Origin: Atopsyche davidsoni
Taxonomy: Eukaryota > Arthropoda > Insecta > Trichoptera > Hydrobiosidae
NCBI GenBank assembly: GCA_022113835.1
Contig: JAILWY010000012.1
Coordinates: forward strand, 10,726,001 to 10,790,000
Reading direction: 5' to 3'
Length of the DNA stretch: 64,000 nucleotides
Shown: positions 39,397-50,794 of the stretch, piece by piece
Position numbering within the stretch: position 1 is the stretch's first letter
How the letters are laid out: each line of letters opens with the position of its first letter
Notes under the pieces: model-generated
What the model was told of the DNA's origin: nothing
What the model saw: only the letters and a program-made list of their open reading frames with translations
The model's database searches: none
Translations under genes and position numbers: made by a program

Positions 39397-41091
39397 GTAA
39401 TACGTATATATAATAATAATAATCCATTAAATAATGGATAATTTCGTAAGATAAATAAAGGCCCCTCGCGTGTGAGTCGCAAGCCTTAAAAAAGTTATTG
39501 CATTCCCGATCTCGGCGCTGACTGATTGAATAATCGTTGTTTACATTCTGTATGGATGTAATATGGTATACAAGTAACCTTTGATTTATTCGGTTACAGC
39601 CAAAATATGAGCGTATGCCGCTATTAACATAAATTGATGATTGGTAAGACTCCTCGAGCGAGTCGCGGCTCCTTGGCCTGGTTGGCGTTGCACAAGGCGG
39701 GGTGACATGTCGCCGCCGAGGCTCCTCATTGCCAATATTCAAGCGCGTTGGAAATTGTGGCATTTTCTATGGAGCCGTATAATTGTGAAACGCGTTGGAA
39801 ACGGGTCGAAGTCGATAGCGTTTTTTGGAAGATTCAAGTTTGGCGTTCTTGCATTTTGAGATTATCGGCATCGAATTATTAAAAGCAAAACCGAAGCCGC
39901 CGTTCAAGGCGAACGCGCTTGATAAATGTCCATTCGTGAAGAAGCGAGACTCGCGTGGGGAAACGAAAAAATGCGGCTCGATTGATGTACCTGTCGTCGA
40001 GAACGAATCCACGCGAGTAGCGCTCCGAGGCTGACTCGAGCCATCGGGAGCCGAGACGAGGCGCCGACTCTTCGCAGTCATTGGAACAAATGTACTTACA
40101 TAACGGTGATCGTTATTTAAGTCGCGGGTGGTGCGCTCGGGGGAGACTCGCCGTGATGAGAATAACCTCACTCGAGCGGAGCGATTACTCAGCAGTACCT
40201 ATATTTGATTTGCAGGACCGAAGGAATTCTTCTACCGCGGCCACAACTACTTCTACAGCGGGCACGTACCCGCCCTGTCGAGTCGGAAGGTGGACTGGCT
40301 GGACGCCCGCAACCTTTGCAGAGAATACTGCATGGACTTGGTGTCCATGGAGACTCAGGAGGAAAATAATCTTGTCTTCAGACTTATCCAACAAAGTGAG
40401 TAGTGCTTTTGAAATAATTATTTGTCAGTAGTATTATTTTAATATTAGAATTATAAAAAAATCAAGGCAAAAACATTTGCGCGATTCAAAAGTTTTTCTT
40501 TGACATTGATTGCACCGATGATTTGATTTTCGATTTTTTTCTAAATTGATGGTTTTGAGTAGATAGATGTTTTTGAACCGATGTGATCGATTTCCAGACG
40601 ACGTCCCATACATCTGGACTAGCGGTCGTCTGTGCGACTTCAAGGGATGCGAGGAGCGCAGGGACTTGGAACCCAAGAGTATCCTCGGATGGTTCTGGTC
40701 CGCCAACCGCGAGAAGGTCTCCCCCACTAACCAGGTCAATTGCATTTTTAAAAAATATTAGACAAATAACAAATTTTAGTAGGCACATTCGTTTGCCGGA
40801 GCGTTTAAGTCGATGTGAATAACTTGAACGAATATAACTTTTCAGATTCCCGGAGGATGGGGATACAACCCGTGGAGTCAGACCGGCCACAAGAAGCTGC
40901 GCCAGCCCGACAACGCCGAGTTCGACATCAACGGCACCAACGAGTCGTGCCTGAGCGTCCTCAACAACGTGTACAACGACGGCATCGCATGGCACGACGT
41001 GGCCTGCTACCACGAGAAGCCGTTCATCTGCGAGGACTCCGAGGAGCTCCTCACCTATGTCTCCGCGACGAACAAGGGGATCCGCCTCTAG
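35104..41091 (+). CDS. secreted C-type lectin, single CTLD (4 coding exons)
   Basis: Coding exons 35104-35233, 40216-40395, 40598-40734 and 40846-41091 give 230 aa. The N-terminus ([20 protein letters not shown]) is a signal peptide with probable cleavage near residue 17. A proline- and arginine-containing stretch and then one C-type lectin domain fill the rest (about 42-215). Motifs include [12 protein letters not shown] at the start of the fold, [18 protein letters not shown] (in place of WIGL), QPD at 169-171 and WHD at 198-200, where most calcium-binding lectins have WND. Overlapping N-glycosylation sequons lie at N178 and N181. Length and layout resemble the fly 27-kDa lectin Clect27/Schlaff, an apical protein needed for epidermal barrier compactness. 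Orthology is likely but unproven. Codons are strongly GC-ending, unlike neighbouring genes. The QPD motif suggests galactose-type binding, but the WHD change makes calcium-dependent sugar binding uncertain. Confidence 0.92.
38085..38177 (-). repeat. dispersed repeat family A, copy 3
   Basis: On the minus strand it reads AGTGCCTCTCCTCAGAGGAG, then GTTGGTGACCATTTCACTGA and a degraded GTTCATGGTT segment. It matches copy 2 almost exactly at the core. Confidence 0.7.
39305..39395. repeat. (TA)n microsatellite in lectin intron 2
   Basis: About 90 bases of TA dinucleotides with one TACATA interruption. Confidence 0.95.
39630..40160. other. GC-rich block in lectin intron 2
   Basis: It ends about 55 bases before the first CTLD exon. 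CpG-rich, with frames open for 70-134 codons on both strands but no recognisable protein. It is more likely regulatory than coding. Confidence 0.35.
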
Positions 41092-41196
41092 ATAACGTTT
41101 CACCATTCCATATATCCACCGTGTAGTCTATTCGAGTAGGTACATCGTTCGACACGAATGCGTGTGTACTGAAATTCCAATCGAGTGATGTCATCA

Positions 41197-41202
41197 AATA
41201 AA
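41197..41202 (+). terminator. lectin polyadenylation signal
   Basis: Canonical AATAAA 106 bases after the lectin stop codon. Confidence 0.6.
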
Positions 41203-42137
41203 CAGATAGTTTTTGTTTGGTAAGATTTTTAATTGTAAGCGTGAAACTGGTTGTTCGTAGTGTAAAATTAATACTGCCAATCCGATGTATAAAACATGTT
41301 TGCGCGGCTTCTGCGCCGACCGATCGGAAGATTCGAGCAGAGGGTGACAGCATCCGAGCCAGTTGCGCAAGTGATTGCGAAAATCATTGGAAACTGCTGA
41401 TTAAAGTATTGATCATGTGCAAAATATATTTTTTATTTATTGTTTAGGTTTTTTTAATACAGCGAATTTGTGAAAATAAAGGTAAAAAAATCTAATGTGA
41501 TGTTTTATTACTTCCATTGACCCCGATAATATTCAATACCTTACTATGTAAAAAAATTTATGAAAAATTCTCTCACGACTTATGAATTATTTTAAACATA
41601 TTGTAGTGTTTTAATTGAGACTAGTTGAAATACGTATATCCAATTAATAATAATTGTATGGTATTCGAAAAAAAGCTTTACTGTTGCGGGATAATAACTA
41701 ACAACAATACTTTGTGAATTAGGAATGAGACAATCTATTTTGCAAGCACCCCATGCAGCTCTAAACAGGACTATATCTAGTATCAAAATGTTAATAGTCA
41801 CCTGTATTGTTTAAAAAGCATATTCTTTTAGACATCAGAATACAGGAACCTTTGGTGAGTAGTAATAGTTCATGTATAACAGAGGCACACATAATTTAAA
41901 AAAGTTTATTATCACAATATCAACATAAACTTCAACACCAATAACTCTGGGGAGTAAAACAGGCAGCTTTTATGTAAAGTGGTTTATGGTATGATTTTTT
42001 TAAAAATAATTAAACCTACTAACAGTAATAGGCTGTTTTGTACAGGATAGTGCTAGTATATTCGCATTAGCTTGTTGTTTAGTAGCTTCACTGTCGCTTT
42101 TAAGACAATACTGATAATAGGTGATTTAATAATTTCG

Positions 42138-42326
<189 letters not shown>

Positions 42327-42593
42327 ATTCCATATATCAACTGAGTGTGCTCAAAATACTAACAATACGGATTAAAAGCCATACTATTAGTCAAAGACAA
42401 AATACGGTAACTTTGTTAGATAAATATGTCTACATTAAGCAAAACAGATTAAACGTAAGTATGAACACAAACGTAGTGTGTACACATAAAAAAACGTATT
42501 GATATGAAATAAAAATATCATTTTAAATTATTTTTTAAATAAAAAAGTAGATAATATGTATACACAAGTATTTAGGCAAAAAAGACACGAACG

Positions 42594-42648
42594 TAGCAGG
42601 TTGGCAAATCCGGTCACCAATAAAATAAAACATGTGAAAAAATTACAA
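42594..42648 (+). repeat. dispersed repeat family B, copy 2
   Basis: AGGTTGGCAAATCCGGTCAC followed by CAATAAAATAAAACATGTGA; the partner of 30836-30890. Confidence 0.6.
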
Positions 42649-42905
42649 AATTATATAATTTAAAATATTAAATAAGACACATTTGTTTTGTCTCTGGTCG
42701 TGCGAGTATGTTGTCTATGTCGAGTCGATGGGCTGGCAGCACTGGCCACTTTTTGTGTTGACAACTGACATCTATGGCAAGCTCGTAGGCATGGTGTCAA
42801 TATTATTTTGTAATTTATCCAAAAGTAAAATATAATTTTTAATTTATCAAAACATATTTTTGTAAAAAATGTTAGGTTTAATAATAAACAGTTCAAATAA
42901 TTAAA

Positions 42906-45728
42906 ATGGATCATAGTGATGCGGGTAGTTCTCGCAGTGGATGTTATTCAGAAAAGAATGCATCAGATGGAAATGTGTCTGAATATTCTCCGACTGGTGA
43001 AAGCAAAGGAAGTATATTTCCACCCTCTGGGACCATAGATCTAAAAAGTTTAGTTTCTGAAAATCAGTCCATCAAATTGATACCGTCTGTTGAAGAAGTT
43101 GTACGCAATAATGGTTTTGCTTTTGACCCAAACTTAGATAATAATACAAAAATGTGGCTAAAGCAGCTGCAGAATACGTGGAATTTATGGAAAAAAGGAT
43201 CAAACGTTTTAAGCTCGATACATGATTACTTTGCAAGAGTAGAAGACCCCTTTTCTTCGGTGTTGAGATTGGTTATCAACTGTCCAGCCTTCATGGATTG
43301 CAAACCTAATACGTTACCTCATCAAATTGTCAACGAATTAAAAATTTGGTCTCAACCGAGAAAAGAAGCGATAAGATTTTTGCTGACTTCTAATCTGAAA
43401 TTTACAGCATTTAATGTAGCAAAGGAACAGAAAAACTTCTCCTTTATCAAATTGGTTGTCGATGTATATGAAATAATAGAAGAAAGAGAAAATATATTGC
43501 CACATGTCAAATGTATGTTGGAAGCGAGTAAATACAAAGCAGCTCATCAGAGTATACTTGCTCTTAATCTTCATGATAAAATTGATATTCATGATTTACT
43601 CATTCCGTTGGTATTGCAAGACAAGCTCAATTTAGTAGATGAGTACCTCGTTAAGTGTCCAGACCAAGCTAAGGCACTAGTAAAATTTTTAGATGATCTG
43701 CTCTTAAAAAAAGAAAGTATAAAATCTAAAATTGATCATTTTCTAGTAGACAGGCCTGTGCCTTATATAAGATGGGAGAAATTATACCACAAACCGATTG
43801 GTAAGTTAATTTCAAGATTATGCAATACTTACAATATACCAATGAGAATGTGTAAGAATTTAAATCGCCACAGAGTCGTTGGTGGTATACGATTTTTGAT
43901 TCATCAAAAATATCAGGAAAGTGTCATCAGTGATAATGCTTGGAATGACTTGGTTATTGATACAATGTCAGACAACCCAGACTTAGTTATAGAGCTTGTC
44001 AAACTGGTGGACGAATATGATACCAAGGAAGCATATAAATGGGCTTTACACTTTCATCTTCCTGAAGACATGTATCCGGAGAGTGTTAGAATATTCAGAG
44101 AGACGAGCCCGCTTCGCGAGGAGTGTAATGAAGAGGTCTGGGATGCAGTTCCTAGTACATCACAGAATATAAATTGTTATCCTCTTAATTTGCCAACATC
44201 TAAAATTGTTTTTGTCGATAACATGGAAAATTTTAAAAACGCTATTTTTGATGGCTTATCTGGAGAACTTTTAATCGGAATAGATTCAGAATGGAAACCT
44301 TCATTTGGAGCAAAACCCAGCAGTGTATCTCTTATACAAATGGCAACCAAGTGGGAAATATTCCTCTTTGATGTTTTGGCTCTCAGCGGACCAGAATTTG
44401 TAAAGTTATGGTCGGTGCTTGCTGAAAAAGTGTTTGATAACTCTAATATTATAAAAATTGGTTTTGGTTTAGAAAATGACATACGTGAAATTCGAGCCTC
44501 AGTTCCAGGTTTGAGTTATGTAAAATGCAAAGGCTTGAGCTATCTCGAGCTAGCCACACTGTGGAAGGCTGTGTTAAAATCTGGTATTAAAATGCCATAC
44601 CAGAAAAAGAACCTTGGTGAAGGATTAAGTTCTATAGTTGAGCAGTGCTTTGGTTTGACATTACAGAAACATGAGCAGTGTTCGAATTGGGAAAATAGAC
44701 CTCTCCGGCAGTCCCAGTTAGAGTATGCAGCTTTGGATGCGTATGTTTTACTAGAAATTTATGAGTTCATTCAACTGAAGTGTGTTGAACTTCAATTGAA
44801 CTTTGAAGATATGTGTTATAAAGTAATGGCAGATTTGGCTCAGTCTAAAATAAAAAAACCAAGAAAACGGTATTCAAAAGAAAAATCAAAGTATTATTAT
44901 AACTCACAGGGTCCCAACAGACAACATGTTGAAGCCAAATCTATTGGACTCATTTTAGAAAGTTGTCTTGTTACTTTAGCTAGCTGTCTCAGATCTTGCG
45001 GAATTAATGTCGTGTTATGTCAAGAAAGAGCAACTTGGGAACAATGTATTCAAGAAGCGTGCATTGACAAGAGGTTTATAGTAATCAAAAATACAGTTAA
45101 TAAAAAACTTAGCAAGAATATACCTACAAATTATGTTTATGTACTACATAGTAATTCTATAAATGACCAGATAAAAGAAGTACTTACATATTTTAGTATA
45201 AACGAGTCTACTATTGAGTTATACAGTAGATGTCCATCTTGTAATAGTAACGATCTGGTAGATATTTCTCAAAATGTGATGAAAGAAATGTTTTTTTATA
45301 AAAATAAATCTAAAAATGTGATGAATACTCACGATAACTCCACCCTGACTGATATGTTGCCAAATTACAATGTCAATGTTTCCCAACAGAGTTCTTCAAA
45401 TGTTTATACCTACCATGAAGATTTTCAAATATCGACAGATGATAATTTTGACACATTTTTAAGTGACGACGATCATGAAGATCAACCAGGACCCCCAAAT
45501 TTTCTCCTTTGGAGTTTAACACCAGGACAAAGTATATATGTAGATAAATGCTGCACTCGAAATGGTGTTCCTATACAATTGAATGCGGTGACAAATACTG
45601 TGATAGATAAAAACATTTCTTTCCGAATTTGCCAAACTTGTGGAAATTGTTACTGGGATGGAAATTATTTGCCTGAATCATTGGATAATATGATAATGAC
45701 ATTGTTAAAAAATAAAAATATGTGTTAA
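42906..45728 (+). CDS. nbr: Nibbler / Mut-7-type 3'-5' exoribonuclease, intronless, complete
   Basis: A single 940-codon open frame. The start ATG has a strong context (AAAATGG) and is the first after an in-frame TAA. Residues about 30-400 are helical (HEAT-like) and match the N-terminal region of Nibbler/Mut-7/EXD3 proteins. The DEDDy exonuclease domain (about 435-650) has D460 and E462 in GIDSEWKP, D525 in GFGLENDIREI, and Y607 and D611 in EYAALDAY, so all catalytic residues are present. The C-terminal Mut7-C RNase domain (from about 690) begins KSIGLILESCLVTLA, with zinc-ribbon cysteine pairs C776/C779 and C909/C912. In flies Nibbler trims 3' ends of microRNAs and piRNAs in the cytoplasm with Argonaute proteins. 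About 130 residues separate the two cysteine pairs and include a very acidic stretch (FLSDDDHEDQPG). It is convergent with the Rgl gene. Confidence 0.95.
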   Translation: MDHSDAGSSRSGCYSEKNASDGNVSEYSPTGESKGSIFPPSGTIDLKSLVSENQSIKLIPSVEEVVRNNGFAFDPNLDNNTKMWLKQLQNTWNLWKKGSNVLSSIHDYFARVEDPFSSVLRLVINCPAFMDCKPNTLPHQIVNELKIWSQPRKEAIRFLLTSNLKFTAFNVAKEQKNFSFIKLVVDVYEIIEERENILPHVKCMLEASKYKAAHQSILALNLHDKIDIHDLLIPLVLQDKLNLVDEYLVKCPDQAKALVKFLDDLLLKKESIKSKIDHFLVDRPVPYIRWEKLYHKPIGKLISRLCNTYNIPMRMCKNLNRHRVVGGIRFLIHQKYQESVISDNAWNDLVIDTMSDNPDLVIELVKLVDEYDTKEAYKWALHFHLPEDMYPESVRIFRETSPLREECNEEVWDAVPSTSQNINCYPLNLPTSKIVFVDNMENFKNAIFDGLSGELLIGIDSEWKPSFGAKPSSVSLIQMATKWEIFLFDVLALSGPEFVKLWSVLAEKVFDNSNIIKIGFGLENDIREIRASVPGLSYVKCKGLSYLELATLWKAVLKSGIKMPYQKKNLGEGLSSIVEQCFGLTLQKHEQCSNWENRPLRQSQLEYAALDAYVLLEIYEFIQLKCVELQLNFEDMCYKVMADLAQSKIKKPRKRYSKEKSKYYYNSQGPNRQHVEAKSIGLILESCLVTLASCLRSCGINVVLCQERATWEQCIQEACIDKRFIVIKNTVNKKLSKNIPTNYVYVLHSNSINDQIKEVLTYFSINESTIELYSRCPSCNSNDLVDISQNVMKEMFFYKNKSKNVMNTHDNSTLTDMLPNYNVNVSQQSSSNVYTYHEDFQISTDDNFDTFLSDDDHEDQPGPPNFLLWSLTPGQSIYVDKCCTRNGVPIQLNAVTNTVIDKNISFRICQTCGNCYWDGNYLPESLDNMIMTLLKNKNMC

Positions 45729-45766
45729 ATGATATAAATTATGACATTGTTGATATTTTTACGAAT

Positions 45767-45772
45767 AATAAA
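45767..45772 (+). terminator. nuclease gene polyadenylation signal
   Basis: Canonical AATAAA 39 bases after the stop codon, with a second at 45807-45812. Confidence 0.6.
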
Positions 45773-47186
45773 TCAAAAATATATTGTCAATATGCATTTT
45801 TAAATTAATAAACCTTTTCAGTTATTATTTTGAGTGGTACAAAACTAATTTCATTCAAAGATGGACAGTAAAAAGGTGTGGAGTAAACCAAAATTTACCA
45901 AAGGCTTAGAGCTGAGTATTATGTTGACTAGAGTCTAATTGGTGTATTTTAATTTGTTGCAGCCTCGTAGTTGACTTCCAACCATGTTGCAGCCTCAGTT
46001 TCAGAGATATCTGAGTCTGTAATATTGTTTTAAGAGAAAAATTCATATTTCTTATAATTAATTTAAGAAACAGAAATATCACTGGTAAAATTAATATTAA
46101 TGATATTCAATGCAAGTAATAAAAAAAGGCACCAATTATTCCAGATATTGATACAATAAAATGCAGCATTATTAGAATTATAACATTTATTTTATTATTC
46201 TTTAAGTACACACTTCATATTTGCATGCTTGCTTCTGAAAATATACACAGTATTATTATTTAGTATTCAATACAATTTGAGAACCCTGCTTTGTATTTTA
46301 CAATAAATATATAAATATAACAGAAAACGTGAAGATTTTAACAATGTAATAGTAATCACACAAGAAGCGTGACTGTACTAACATTATGAACATTAAAAAA
46401 ATTATTATTATATCTCATTCTACCTCTGATGCATACGTACTAATATTATTTTTAAGTTCTAATTAGCATATCTACATACATACATTTACAAATTATAAAT
46501 GCTGTGAGTACTTCAAACACAACCATCTAACATTTTTTAGATAATTACTTTGTGCTCTAGGATAGACTTGTATTTAATATTTGTCTTGTGTATAGAATTA
46601 AAACATTGTAAATGTGTCACAAATTGAAGTATCAATAATATGAGGTTGTAAAAAAGTACATAGTGATAGGTACCATAATAATAATTTACAATATTATACA
46701 GTTTAATAAGAATAACAATATTAGGTAAAAGCTTAAATTAAGTTTAACAGTTAAAAATCTTTGATTCTTCACAAGACTTTAATATTATGCTATTTACTTT
46801 GTATATAATATAGCAAAAATACATATTAAAGAGAGCGTAATATTCTCTGGGTTCTTCAAGTTAGTTTGGTCCAAAGACACATAAGAAACCTACAAATGAA
46901 TATTCAATCACATATTCTGATTAGGGATGTTATGTACATTAATGGTGACTTATTAATCAACTCAAATGCATTTCTGAACTTGTGATTTATATTAAAAATA
47001 TTATGAAAATGTAAAGATGCTGAAGTATTACTTTGTATTGTCAGTGTTATGACAAAACTACGTCTACTTATTGACAACCAACCTTAAATATCAAAATGAG
47101 ATCTAGATAACTTAGTTACATTTTTTTTACAGGAGTATCCTTTATACACAATAATGGTTAAAAATCAAACATACACAAACACACCC

Positions 47187-47203
47187 ATATATATGTATGT
47201 ATG

Positions 47204-47240
<37 letters not shown>
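47187..47240. repeat. (TATG)n/(TA)n microsatellite
   Basis: Short TATG units lead into TA dinucleotides. Confidence 0.85.
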
Positions 47241-47243
<3 letters not shown>

Positions 47244-47578
47244 TCTGAGAAAATTCTAGCACCGTTACTCACAGGATTACTATGAAGAAGGTAGATCTAA
47301 TTAATAAGAATTTTATTTGAATTTTATCCAGGTTATCCATCTTTTTTTAATATTGCGTTTAATCAACTGTTTAGTTCTTTCAAACTAGAACAATTGACCA
47401 AAGGTGTCTCAGTTTACATTACAAACATTACATTTCCTATTATATATAAAAAGACTGATGAAAGATATATTCTCATGTCTAGTAACACGAGTTAAAATTA
47501 AACAAGTAAAAAGAAGAGAATAAAAGATCTTGGTTCATTGTAGCAACAACCAACAATTCAGTTTATATTACAATCAGT

Positions 47579-47600
47579 TTTCAGCACGCCCGTGCTGAAA
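47579..47600. repeat. near-perfect palindrome
   Basis: TTTCAGCACG, spacer CC, then CGTGCTGAAA. The arms are exactly complementary. Confidence 0.75.
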
Positions 47601-48214
47601 TATATGCAAATATATGCCCATATATTATGTCGAAATTACAGACAAATAAACTTCAATTATTATTAAAAATTACCACATAAACTAGGATTCATTGATTGAT
47701 ATTTACTGAAAAATCCAAAATATTTTTATTAAAAATGTATCACTGATTTTAAAATAACATTTGCTATTATACTGTAGATGGAATGATAGAAAAATTGATA
47801 AATTTGTTTTAAATATTCCTAACTAATATAATACCTAAGTGTATATTTTATATAGCCTTAAAAAGACTATTAATAAATAATTTTTTTTTCAAAGTATGCC
47901 ACATTACGTATAACATTATATAAAAATAAAAGTTTAATAAATACATTATAATGAAAATTATATTATACCCCACTGAAATGATTATTGTCAGATCAATATC
48001 CCACCAATTTAATCGCTTCTCTAGTACACAACTTTAGTATCAAAACACGAATGATTGGTCCCAAAGTATTAATACCTTTTAGATTTCTTTAAAAATCACT
48101 GTTAATTTAGAAAACTGCAAAAGATAGAATATATATATCAGGGTTACAAAATATATTCCAAATTTTCACATTTCACAAAAACATTGCACATTTTTGATTA
48201 CATCTGATACATTC

Positions 48215-50794
48215 TTAATTTTTTTTGGGTTTATGACTTTTACCGTTTGCAGGACTTGCCACTGAGCTACCGTTTTTCTTAGGTCTCAATATGAAGTTCA
48301 AATTGAAGGCTGTATTCACGGCATAATAAACATTGGCATTCGAAGGTAGCATCATTTCTGTAAATAAAAAGATATAAGTATTATCACATTGACCAATTGG
48401 GAATAGTTTTATTTTGACCTTATTTGATTTTACAAGTATCAAAAATATACCTTTTTCTGGTAGAACTTGAGATAGTGTATACTCATCTGGATTGCCTTCC
48501 AAATTGAGTTTAAGCATTGCATTTCGTATAACTTGGGGTGTTCTCTCATTATTGCTTAACATTATAGACTTATACAATACGATGCCTTCTGTTTCGACGC
48601 TATCAGTTTCATATGTGCATCTTATAATATAAAAATCAGGACTACTTTTCTGAGAGTGGTTTGGACTCAATGTCCCGATAGGTTGATTATTAACATTCTT
48701 ATTTGGCTTAGGAACTTGCAGAGTTTTTGAGTTTGAACTGTTGGCACTGGATAGGGAAACATCCAGAGAAGGTATAGATGAGCTTGAACTTCCACTCGAC
48801 ATCTGAGATGGAGATGCCTGTCTATCCAGGCTATTATTCTTAGAGGAGGTTGTACTATTATCTAAATCACAGTAAAACTGTGAACTATTACTAGAGCTGG
48901 TACTTGCGATTGAATCGTTTTTCCGATGACCTGGGGTAGTATTATTAGTAACCGGTTTTTTTATTCTTTTGTCTTTATTTGGTGGGTTGGCTGAAGGTTC
49001 AATTTGACATGAAAGCTGATAAGCTTCTCTATCATCTAAAACTAAAATGGAATCAAACCACCGGTCAAACATGGGATCATCGGCTAAATGATATGCATTA
49101 GCAGCTCCTTGAAGTAATTTTATTTGTGCCAAAACTTCAAACTCTTTTCTTCTTTTATCAAAGTTGATCAATCCATCCGGCAAGGTATCCGGTATTGCGG
49201 TATCGATCATTGTTAAATCAGTTAAGAATGTTCCTAAATATGGAATTGTCCCGTGACTGATATTTCCACTTCGTATATTATGCTTTTGAAAAGCTTTCTG
49301 TAGTTGCTTATCATTTTCACCAACAGTATCGGCAAACTTAGCAGTTCCTTCTCTCATAAGTAGTTCTCTCTGAGCCCATTGATTATTTTCTTCACTGAAG
49401 ATTCTTGCTAATTCATCGAATAGCTCCATCTTCTCTTTAGATATTAAGGCCCACGTCTTCTGTAGTCGATAAATAGGATTACTCTGCAAGCCAGATATTA
49501 TAGCCTTTAAAGATGAGAAGTTTTTGAGGATTCTCAGTTCTTGAGCAATGTCTATCCACGTCATAATTATTTCAGCGCGATCTTGCGACCGTAATTTTGG
49601 TTCAACGAGGACAGTCGAGATCACCCTAAATGAAACAGCATTAAACTGGTTGACTGTGGCGACGACGGTAGCTGCTTCGTGTGATCTGTTTTTGTCTCGG
49701 CGAGACCAGATAGCTCCGAGGCACTGGTGTGGAACTAATTTCTTAAATAGCTCCTGCAATGAAAAAAATATTTAAAATGAATAAATATAATTAAGCGCAT
49801 AGAAAAAATTTAGAAAACTGGAAATCCATTTCAGAAAATCTAAAAATATTTTTTTGGTACTTTAGAGAGATTAAGATGAATTTTTGTGATCTTTCAATAA
49901 AAAATATAATTTTATGACATGTATGCTGATATAATCACCATATCCATTCTTGTAAGCTGCTCTGCGAAGTGTGTTTGAGGAACCTCTGGGAAACGGTAGG
50001 CGTGCATATGGTGTTGTGCCACACGCATGCCGGGTGCCAGGCACACGGCACCTCCTGTTCCGGGAACCCCCCATCCATCGATGCAGCTCTCTTCACGTGA
50101 CCATTGTTCTAACCGACACAGCGCCTGAAAATAGATTTGTTGTAATATTTGGTACTTCTGCTTAATTGTTTCCAAACTTGTGTGATATTTATTTATAGTA
50201 TATTCAAATTTTGTTCATAGATTATGGAACTCTTCAAAATCCAACTAATATTTAATATTTGCAATATAAAAGTTTATGTACATTATAAAACCTTTTAGTC
50301 AATATTACATTACCTCGATCACTATACTTAAGGAATTATTAAGTTTACAAAAACTTTATAATAGTTGAGTATTCTAAGTATTCAAATATTTTCATTTCTG
50401 AAAAACTTGACCTTAACCTCTTCTCGAGACATGACTAAAGATTAGACAATAATCTTTTATGGGTGTTTTATGGCAAAACCATAAAAACACCCAAAATAAA
50501 GGGACGCTATTGGATAATTATCATTCAGTTGTCAGTTGTGTCGCAACCTGTGTAATTGACTATGAGTTTTTTTATCTCTTATATATCTTAAATTTTGAGG
50601 ACGACAGGTATAAATGATAAATATAATGATGTATACATGTTTAAAAATTTAGGTCAACCTTGGAGTTGAGTTCCGAGCCAGGGAGGTAGACACTGGTAAA
50701 TGCGATGAGCTGGTGCAGCACGGGGTGGGTGGGCGGCTGGCGAAAGTCCTCCGGATAACTGTCCAGCCACACATGCAGGGCTGATACTAGCGTC
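48215..50794 (-). CDS. Rgl: Ral guanine nucleotide exchange factor (RalGDS/Rgl), 3' part
   Basis: Three exons on the minus strand: 50794-50659, 50124-49939 and 49753-48215. All junctions keep the frame, and the first exon starts in phase 2, so upstream exons are missing from this annotation. The exchange factor loads Ral with GTP downstream of Ras at membranes. Exon 1 carries the end of the RasGEF-N (REM) domain (WLDSYPEDFRQPPTHPVL). Exon 2 ends AEQLTRMDM and continues into ELFKKLVPHQCLGAIWSRRD, the RalGDS-type start of the CDC25 catalytic domain. That domain continues through NFSSLKAIISGLQSNPIYRL, VPYLGTFL-type and INFDKRRKEF motifs. A Ser/Asn-rich linker then leads to a Ras-associating domain (about the last 140 residues) that starts near DFYIIRCTYETD. 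The donor of exon 1 (AAG|GTTGAC) is weak. The true start codon is not in the exons found. Confidence 0.92.
50461..50492. repeat. inverted repeat in Rgl intron
   Basis: GGGTGTTTTATGG pairs with CCATAAAAACACCC around a CAAAA loop, with a single bulged A. Confidence 0.75.

Larger units (their letters stand above)
35234..40215 (+). other. lectin intron 2 (5.0 kb)
   Basis: Starts GTAAGT and ends TTTGCAG. It contains a TA microsatellite, dispersed-repeat copy 3 and a GC-rich block (about 39630-40160) open in several frames on both strands. No second gene is supported. Confidence 0.6.
45729..48214. other. region between convergent nuclease and Rgl genes
   Basis: AT-rich, without a gene. It probably holds the nuclease 3' UTR (AATAAA at 45767-45772 and 45807-45812) and a long minus-strand Rgl 3' UTR. 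A TATG/TA microsatellite lies at 47187-47240 and a near-perfect palindrome at 47579-47600. Confidence 0.5.

Noticed and set aside
39272..39763. 163-codon minus-strand frame
   Set aside because: More than a third is Ile-Tyr repeats from the TA microsatellite; the rest has no recognisable domain.
39767..40171. 134-codon minus-strand frame in lectin intron 2
   Set aside because: Ser/Arg-rich, no motif, and the opposite strand is equally open; kept only as a GC-rich block.
40486..41106. 206-codon minus-strand frame
   Set aside because: Antisense shadow of GC-ending lectin exons 4 and 5, where the plus-strand protein is clear.
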